DNA from: JAJFTV01 sp964426355
GTDB taxonomy: Bacteria > Chloroflexota > Anaerolineae > Anaerolineales > Anaerolineaceae
Length of the DNA stretch: 19,017 nucleotides
Reading direction: 5' to 3'
Assembly: GCA_964426355.1 (NCBI GenBank)
Contig: CAYRRA010000084.1
Coordinates: 1 to 19,017 of the forward strand
In this document: positions 14,373-19,017 of the stretch, piece after piece
Layout of the letters: every line of letters begins with the position of its first letter
Position numbering within the stretch: position 1 is the stretch's first letter
Made by a program: the position numbers and the translations under genes
Notes under the pieces: model-generated
What the model was told of the DNA's origin: nothing
Database searches by the model: none
Seen by the model: the letters and a program-made list of their open reading frames with translations, nothing else

Positions 14373-14698
14373 GCTTAGATTGGTTTATGACGCAGCAAGG
14401 TTGTATTTGGACTGGCAATTCCCATCATGATATGGACAATATCAATCTGCTCTACTACAAACAATTTTTCCCTGGAAATGGGGCGCCCTCTGTGACAAAA
14501 TCACCCAATTTTGCATATTACAGCTAAAATTCGGGCTTACTTTATTTAATCCCCACCACCCTTAATGGTAGGGCAGGCGGGAGAAAATTCTCATCGCGAA
14601 TTCATGTCATTTGAATCGGATTTTTTACCAATATTTTCCAAATCAAGAATGGCTGTATTTGGGTAAAAAAAAGTTTTATTCTTGCTTGTACACAAATT
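14373..14698. other. Non-coding spacer between the two regulator-led operons
   Basis: I see no gene in this stretch. It holds short dyads only: GATAT(5)ATATC near 14428-14442, which could serve the LAL promoter, and the 12-bp palindrome GAGAAAATTCTC near 14581. An A8 run near 14667 gives U8 on the minus strand some 30 bases past the terminator at 14699-14735. Confidence 0.5.
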
Positions 14699-14735
14699 CC
14701 GCGGAGGTCAGGGTTGTAAAGCCCGAACTCCGCGG
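14699..14735 (-). terminator. Hairpin terminator of the small-protein operon
   Basis: CCGCGGAG (14699-14706) pairs with CTCCGCGG (14728-14735), and inside it GGG pairs with CCC. It follows the stop of the last membrane-protein gene at 14788. The downstream sequence on the minus strand (AATTTGTG) is only moderately U-rich, so termination efficiency is uncertain. Confidence 0.65.
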
Positions 14736-14787
14736 CGAGTTGTTTTGCCTGTAACCTGTTTTATTTCCCCCTGGCGGGAGATTTTCT

Positions 14788-15267
14788 TCACGCAGGTTTT
14801 CTTTTTGCCCTGAGTAATGGTTGCCAGACCGGTAGCGGGAACTCATGCCGCATGAGCAGGACAAAGGAAACAATTAACAGCGGGGTGGTGATTACCTCGA
14901 TACTTACCGGAACCAGGAACAGGCAGAAGAGCGTTGCGCCCAGCAGACCAAAACGGACGGCTTTTCCCTTGCTGAGAATCAGGGTACCAACGGTTACCTC
15001 AAACAGGATGAGGGCGATGATGAAGGGTACCGGGGTCGCGCCCAGGATTTGGGTGAAGAACCAGCGGTAGACGGGGAGCAAGGCTTTGGAGCCCGCCGCT
15101 GCATAGAGCGCTGGGTCGGTCAGCAGGATGGGTACGTTGACGCCCAATGCCATGATCAAGAAGAAGACGCCGGTGACGAGCCGCTCTGCATGGGGCTTGT
15201 AGTACACAAGGAGGGCTAAAACAACCGTAAAAGCGATGATGACGGTGAAGGGGTTGATGAAGCTCAT
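14788..15267 (-). CDS. Four-helix membrane protein of unknown function
   Basis: The start is the ATG at 15267 (159 aa), where AAGGAA sits 8 nt upstream and overlaps the TAA of the preceding gene; a longer frame exists but its extra residues are hydrophilic Arg/His-rich nonsense from the overlapping gene. The product shows about four hydrophobic helices: FTVIIAFTVVLALLVYY, VTGVFFLIMALGVNVPILL, VPFIIALILFEVTVGTLIL and a long helical region from LGATLFCLFLVPVSIEVI to IVSFVLL. It ends in a basic tail RAKRKPA. I do not recognise a named family. It is translationally coupled to the 143-aa membrane protein and is last in the operon headed by the 71-aa protein. Confidence 0.8.
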   Translation of the reverse strand: MSFINPFTVIIAFTVVLALLVYYKPHAERLVTGVFFLIMALGVNVPILLTDPALYAAAGSKALLPVYRWFFTQILGATPVPFIIALILFEVTVGTLILSKGKAVRFGLLGATLFCLFLVPVSIEVITTPLLIVSFVLLMRHEFPLPVWQPLLRAKRKPA

Positions 15268-15278
15268 TGCGATGTTCC

Positions 15279-15710
15279 TTACACGAATAAGAATTTTGGC
15301 AAGTGAAGGGCAATACCTGCCAGTATCGCCAAATCGATGGCTGGACCCATAATCAACCAGGGATGCCAGTAAAAAGCGAGCAGCAACAACGAAGCAACCG
15401 ATCCCAGGATGGCAGATGCTATCCACAACTGGTTGATGACGGGAACACCGAATAATCCCAAACCTGCGAGAGTAAACCCGATCAGTGTGAGTACCCACAA
15501 GGCGCAGCCAATCCCGCGTACGATGCTGTTGGATAGCCCGATTTTGGATGCCAGCCAGGACGGGTCGGTGGCTGACCGCCACCAGGAGGGTAAGAAGGGT
15601 GTGCGGATCTCGCCGGGTTTGGGCAAAGGCACATAGGTCAGGCTGACATGGACGAGACCATGCGCAATCAAGAACAAAGCAATTATGGTACGGATCAGAT
15701 TTGTGTTCAT
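15279..15710 (-). CDS. Small multi-pass membrane protein with AHGLVH motif
   Basis: This 143-aa protein starts with a hydrophobic helix containing AHGLVHVSL and has about three more membrane segments (LWVLTLIGFTLAGLGLFGV, IASAILGSVASLLLLAFYW, IDLAILAGIALHL). A loop with PSWWRSATDPSWLA follows the first helix. I do not know a named function; similar proteins occur as uncharacterised membrane proteins. Its ATG overlaps the TGA of the upstream 71-aa gene in an ATGA arrangement, so the two are translated together. The next gene follows after 11 bp. Confidence 0.85.
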   Translation of the reverse strand: MNTNLIRTIIALFLIAHGLVHVSLTYVPLPKPGEIRTPFLPSWWRSATDPSWLASKIGLSNSIVRGIGCALWVLTLIGFTLAGLGLFGVPVINQLWIASAILGSVASLLLLAFYWHPWLIMGPAIDLAILAGIALHLPKFLFV

Positions 15711-15922
15711 TTTTTCTCCACGTGAACGGATATGAGATTTAAGTTAAGATCACGAATTCGCTCGATATACCCATGCAGCGTTGACTGGTCTGGTATGCTT
15801 CCGCTCAACTTTGTGTTCCCATCTGGCAGTGTGGTAAGGGTCAAGCCCTCAAACCACATCGCCCAATGTTCAGCCAGCGTTTCTGCCAGGATGATTTCAA
15901 TTTTTTGTTCGGTCGGCTCCAT
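15707..15922 (-). CDS. Conserved 71-aa protein with DQ..LHG..RIRDL motif
   Basis: This short soluble protein has WFEGLTLTTLPDGNTKLSG followed by IPDQSTLHGYIERIRDLNL and NLISVHVEKK. The pattern (G-x-x-x-DQ-x-x-LHG-x-x-x-RIRDL-x-L-x-L-x-SV) is common in small uncharacterised proteins of Chloroflexota and Actinobacteria, usually near membrane proteins or regulators. The ribosome site is weak (GAG). It begins 133 bp after the stop of the second LAL regulator and is joined by ATGA overlap to the next gene. Its biochemical role is unknown. Confidence 0.8.
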   Translation of the reverse strand: MEPTEQKIEIILAETLAEHWAMWFEGLTLTTLPDGNTKLSGSIPDQSTLHGYIERIRDLNLNLISVHVEKK

Positions 15923-16055
15923 CAGATCTCACTTTCAGACACCAGTTTAACGGGGAAGAAGCATGTTGACATCTGCCAATCGGGCAGGTTGAGGGTTTAT
16001 TTTTGGTTTAGAGGGGGAACAGAGGTTTGGGGATGCCTGGTGGGTGACTGACGGA

Positions 16056-18704
16056 CTAGAGAAGCCCCAGGTCTTTGGCGCGTGCGATCGCTTCTGCACG
16101 GTTTGCAGCGTTCAATTTGCGGTAAATGGCAGCAGTGTGGGCTTTGACCGTCCCGGCTGAGATGTACAGGCGCGCGCCGATCTGCGGGTTGGAGAGCCCA
16201 GATGCCATCCAGCGTAAAATTTCGATTTCCCGCGCAGTCAGGAGGTGATCTCCAACGTCCTTTTGTGTGCTGCGCAGCTCAGCCAGCAAATCAACCACAC
16301 TGGGAATGTCCTGGCAGGCTTCAAGCGGATCGATGATCTTTTCTCCAGCGTTGAGGAAGACCTGGCGGTCTCCGCGCTGCAGACCCAATTCCAGGGCATC
16401 TCGCAAATACACGAATGCGGTGGCAGGGTCCGGTGATGTTTGTGCCAGCAGGAGCATGATTTCGATCAACACGCCATTTTTGCCGGAACGGCGTGCATCT
16501 TGCTCCATTTGCAGGAGCATGGGATGAGCCGCGTCCGATTTACCAGCGGCAAGCAGGATGCGCGCGTTGAGGATTTGAAACGCATCCGCTATCTCACCTG
16601 CGGGTGGAACCGCACCGGGCTGCGAGAATGGATGTCGTTCCAACCAGGCAATCGCTTCCTGTACCTGACCGTTTTTCAAGCAGGAATTGACCTGCGTGGC
16701 TTCGATGGAGAAGCGCAAGGGCGGGACGACCGGGCTGCGTTCAACCCAGGCATTGGCTTCTTTGAGCGCAGCCTGTGCTTCTTCGTTTTGTCCTTCAACC
16801 AGTGCAATGTTGGTGCGCACCATCCAGGCATACGCGCAGTGATTGGGGTTTTCCCACTGCCGATTGTGCTGAATTGCCAGCGCGATTTGCTGTTTGGCTT
16901 CTTCTCTTTCACCGCGTTCCAGGAGCAGGCTGGCTAAAAATGCCTCAAGCCTGCCGATATACCCCGGACCGCCGTATGCCTGCGTGGCGCGTTTCAAGCC
17001 TGCCCGAAAAACAGCTTCAGCCTGGCGCAAATCGCCTTTCTGGCGCAAGATGGCACCGAGGTCAGCAGAGGTGCTGCATATCGTCCAGAGGTTGTCCAGT
17101 TCGTATCCCAGGTTGAGTGCTTCTGCAAAACATGCCTGCGCAGCCTCCAGGTCACCCTTCATCCGCAGGGCATATCCAACCGCCCATTGCTGCACACTGC
17201 GCGCAAAACTGCCCTGCGCGGGAATGTGCTGCGCCTGTTGATCCGCCAGAGCGAGCGCGGTGGGAAGGTCTCCACAGGTCATGGCGACCAGGGCGCGTAC
17301 GGCGGAAATCTCTGCCTGGATGCGCGCCCTGTCTTCATCCCATTGTGGTTGCGTTTTTAAGATGGTCTCTGCATTAGCGAGAAGCTGCTCTGCTTCCGGC
17401 AGCCGGGCGGCAAAAGCCAGCGTCCAAGCCTGGTAAACGTTCAACCAGGAACGTTGTTGGGTAAGTTCTGCCGGGAGCAGGCGCACCCATGCAAGAAGCT
17501 GGTGCAGACGACCGCGCGCAAAAAGCTCCAGCGTACTATTCTCGACGATACGCGCTGCACGGTCGAAATCGCCAGCCTGCAAGCTGTGCTGCAGGGCATC
17601 TTCGTTGTCGTGATTGGCTTCCAACCATTCGGCGGCTCGTTGGTGCAAGCCAATAATTGTATTCGATTGATCCTGAGCGCTTTGTTTCAGACGCACCCGC
17701 AGCAGGTCGGCGAAGAGGTGGTGATAGCGATACCAGTTATGCTCATCGTCTAAAGCAATCAGGAAACAATTCGCCCGTTCCAGGGTTTCCAGGCAGGCTT
17801 GCCCGTCGGTTCGCCCGGTGAGGGCATTGCAAAGCGGGGCACACAAGCGTTCCAGCACAGCGGTTTGGAGCAGAAAGGATTGGATTTCTTCGTTTTGGCT
17901 GTTAAAGATTTCTTCAGCCAAATAATCCAGGATGTAGCGGTGGCTGCCGCTAAACTGATGGATAAAGTTTGCACGATCCGCTTTCCCTTGTATGGAAAGG
18001 AGCGCCATCCGCAGACCGGCAGCCCAGCCTTCGGTGCGCTCCTCAATCAGCTTAATCTCGGTCTCACTGAGGGGGGCGCCTTCAGGCAGTTCAAACATGC
18101 GAGAGGTTTCCTCGCTGTTGAAACGCAAATCGCTGAGGCGCAGCTCGACCAATTGACCGCGTGCACGTAGCCGGTGAAGCGGGAGCGGCGGGTCGGAACG
18201 GCTCCCCAGTGCCAGGTGGACCTGGGGTGGAAGATGCTCGACCAGGAAGGAAACTGCAGAATGGAGCGTCACGTCATGGATGTTTTGATAATCATCCAGC
18301 ACGATGACCAGGGTTGAGGAGTAGTCTGCCAGGGGGTTGACCAGGGCAGTTGCCAGCTCGGTTGCTGTGGGGAGCTGCGGCGCAGAGAGCAGGTCATCCA
18401 TCAACGCAAGGATGCCGGTGATGGCTTTATCCAGTGCTGCTGCCAGGTAGGCAAAAAAACGCGCTGAGGTATCATCGGCGGTTTCCAGAGAAAGCCAGCA
18501 GAAGGTGATTGGATGGCTGCGATGCGAAGCGACCCATTCGCTGAGCATAGTGGTCTTGCCGTATCCCGCCGGGGCACATACCAGGATGAGCGGGTGACCG
18601 GGCGACAAACCGGTATCCAGGCGTTCCAGAAGACGCTCACGGTTGATGCGGTCTGGGGTGGCGGGCGGGATGAAAAGTTTGGTCGCAAGCAGCGTGCTGT
18701 GCAT
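16056..18704 (-). CDS. MalT-like LuxR-family (LAL) transcriptional regulator (second)
   Basis: This 882-aa protein begins LLATKLFIPP and carries Walker A CAPAGYGKTTML (43-54) and Walker B LVIVLDDYQNI (D137, D138). HNWYRYHHLFADLLRVRL marks the end of the NTPase arm, and a long TPR-like helical region follows (for example LEAAQACFAEALNLGYELD). The C-terminal LuxR helix-turn-helix (about 819-882) includes LTAREIEILRWMASGLSNPQI and SAGTVKAHTAAIYRKLNAANR. It is an ATP-dependent one-component regulator. It is more typical of the family than the 905-aa protein and shares its domain order. Directly downstream on the same strand are three small coupled genes, its likely targets. No ribosome site is visible before the ATG at 18704. 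Confidence 0.93.
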   Translation of the reverse strand: MHSTLLATKLFIPPATPDRINRERLLERLDTGLSPGHPLILVCAPAGYGKTTMLSEWVASHRSHPITFCWLSLETADDTSARFFAYLAAALDKAITGILALMDDLLSAPQLPTATELATALVNPLADYSSTLVIVLDDYQNIHDVTLHSAVSFLVEHLPPQVHLALGSRSDPPLPLHRLRARGQLVELRLSDLRFNSEETSRMFELPEGAPLSETEIKLIEERTEGWAAGLRMALLSIQGKADRANFIHQFSGSHRYILDYLAEEIFNSQNEEIQSFLLQTAVLERLCAPLCNALTGRTDGQACLETLERANCFLIALDDEHNWYRYHHLFADLLRVRLKQSAQDQSNTIIGLHQRAAEWLEANHDNEDALQHSLQAGDFDRAARIVENSTLELFARGRLHQLLAWVRLLPAELTQQRSWLNVYQAWTLAFAARLPEAEQLLANAETILKTQPQWDEDRARIQAEISAVRALVAMTCGDLPTALALADQQAQHIPAQGSFARSVQQWAVGYALRMKGDLEAAQACFAEALNLGYELDNLWTICSTSADLGAILRQKGDLRQAEAVFRAGLKRATQAYGGPGYIGRLEAFLASLLLERGEREEAKQQIALAIQHNRQWENPNHCAYAWMVRTNIALVEGQNEEAQAALKEANAWVERSPVVPPLRFSIEATQVNSCLKNGQVQEAIAWLERHPFSQPGAVPPAGEIADAFQILNARILLAAGKSDAAHPMLLQMEQDARRSGKNGVLIEIMLLLAQTSPDPATAFVYLRDALELGLQRGDRQVFLNAGEKIIDPLEACQDIPSVVDLLAELRSTQKDVGDHLLTAREIEILRWMASGLSNPQIGARLYISAGTVKAHTAAIYRKLNAANRAEAIARAKDLGLL

Positions 18705-18856
18705 GGGTATGATTTTAACCGGTTATTTGGGAAAAAGTGAATGCTGTAAGGGAGAGTTGAGGCGTGAGGAAAGAGAGTTGGGGGGATGGTGATTTGTGAC
18801 GAGTGATTGGGTAATTGGGATTGCGGTTGATTGGGCAACTGAGGCGCAACTTGAAA
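18705..18856. other. Non-coding region with degenerate GATTGGG-rich sequence
   Basis: No convincing gene is present. The stretch contains loosely repeated units such as GTGATTGGG, TAATTGGGATT and TTGATTGGGC near 18790-18836, a low-complexity pattern rather than an exact tandem repeat. A promoter for the LAL gene must lie here, but only a weak TAAAAT about 11 bp before the ATG is visible. Confidence 0.45.
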
Positions 18857-18884
18857 TGTCGTCCCGAACGCAGTGAGGGATCAC
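18857..18884 (+). repeat. Dispersed repeat copy 1
   Basis: TGTCGTCCCGAACG, then CAGTGAGGGATCACC, matches copy 3 at 18970 in the same orientation and copy 2 at 18928 in inverted orientation. The core is TGTCATCCCGAACG followed by TGAGGGATC. Confidence 0.7.
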
Positions 18885-18927
18885 CATTGGTTCTACAAGG
18901 CAGGCTGTGTTGCTAAGCACAGGTTCT

Positions 18928-18957
18928 GGTGGATCCTTCGCTTTGCTCAGGATGACA
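18928..18957 (-). repeat. Dispersed repeat copy 2 (inverted)
   Basis: Read on the minus strand this is TGTCATCCTGAGC, then AAAGCGAAGGATCCACC, a variant of the repeat at 18857 and 18970. With copy 3 it could form a large imperfect hairpin across a 12-bp spacer. Confidence 0.7.
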
Positions 18958-18969
18958 GTACGCCCCGGT

Positions 18970-18998
18970 TGTCATCCCGAACGGATGTGAGGGATCGT
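18970..18998 (+). repeat. Dispersed repeat copy 3
   Basis: TGTCATCCCGAACGGATG, then TGAGGGATCGTC, is the closest match to copy 1 in direct orientation. Three copies within 142 bp suggest an intergenic repeat family or a small non-autonomous element. Confidence 0.7.
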
Positions 18999-19017
18999 CA
19001 TAGCCTTTGCCCGGCAG

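Noticed and set aside
15268..15582. N-terminal extension of the 159-aa membrane protein to 264 aa
   Set aside because: The extra residues are read through the overlapping 143-aa gene in another frame, and the ATG at 15267 has a good ribosome site.
18705..19017. Insertion sequence or CRISPR array in the repeat-rich right end
   Set aside because: No transposase frame, no regular spacing and no uniform spacers; only three diverged repeat copies.

Overview
The window looks like chromosomal DNA of a Chloroflexota bacterium, probably an Anaerolineae-type lineage. This is inferred from family content: two very large MalT-like LuxR (LAL) regulators, dockerin-tailed secreted proteins, a FecR-like protein with IPxTG motifs and a short DQ..LHG..RIRDL protein. 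There is no rRNA or other marker gene to fix the taxonomy. All genes except one are on the minus strand. No tRNA, rRNA, CRISPR array, transposase or phage gene was seen.

Region 1 (1-4174, minus strand) is a secreted phosphoesterase cluster. Two tandem paralogous metallophosphoesterases (one cut by the window edge) carry signal peptides and FN3-like N-terminal domains; the complete one also has an InlB-type B-repeat and a two-repeat dockerin. Upstream lies a small secreted ORF whose C-terminus is a decayed copy of the same dockerin tail. The long intergenic region in front holds the best candidate for an undescribed element. A strong minus-strand promoter (TTGACT-17-TACAAT) is followed by a leader that can fold into a pseudoknot. 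The last strand of that pseudoknot overlaps the 5' arm of a U-tailed terminator, as in a riboswitch or attenuator. I could not match it to a known class.

Region 2 (4313-5381) holds the only plus-strand gene, a membrane-anchored FecR-like protein with its own promoter. It ends at a bidirectional terminator shared with the convergent operon.

Region 3 (5439-14372, minus strand) reads LAL regulator, MFS transporter, MFS transporter, serine beta-lactamase-like hydrolase, C45-family acyltransferase/amidase. A promoter followed by two 10-bp palindromes lies between the regulator and the first transporter. The last two enzymes are tightly coupled and lack signal peptides. This suggests uptake (or efflux) of a small amide- or ester-containing compound and its cytoplasmic processing.

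Region 4 (14699-18704, minus strand) is a second LAL regulator followed by three small coupled genes: a 71-aa soluble protein and two multi-pass membrane proteins, closed by a hairpin terminator.

Region 5 (18705-19017) is non-coding and carries three copies of a dispersed repeat (core TGTCATCCCGAACG/TGAGGGATC), one of them inverted.
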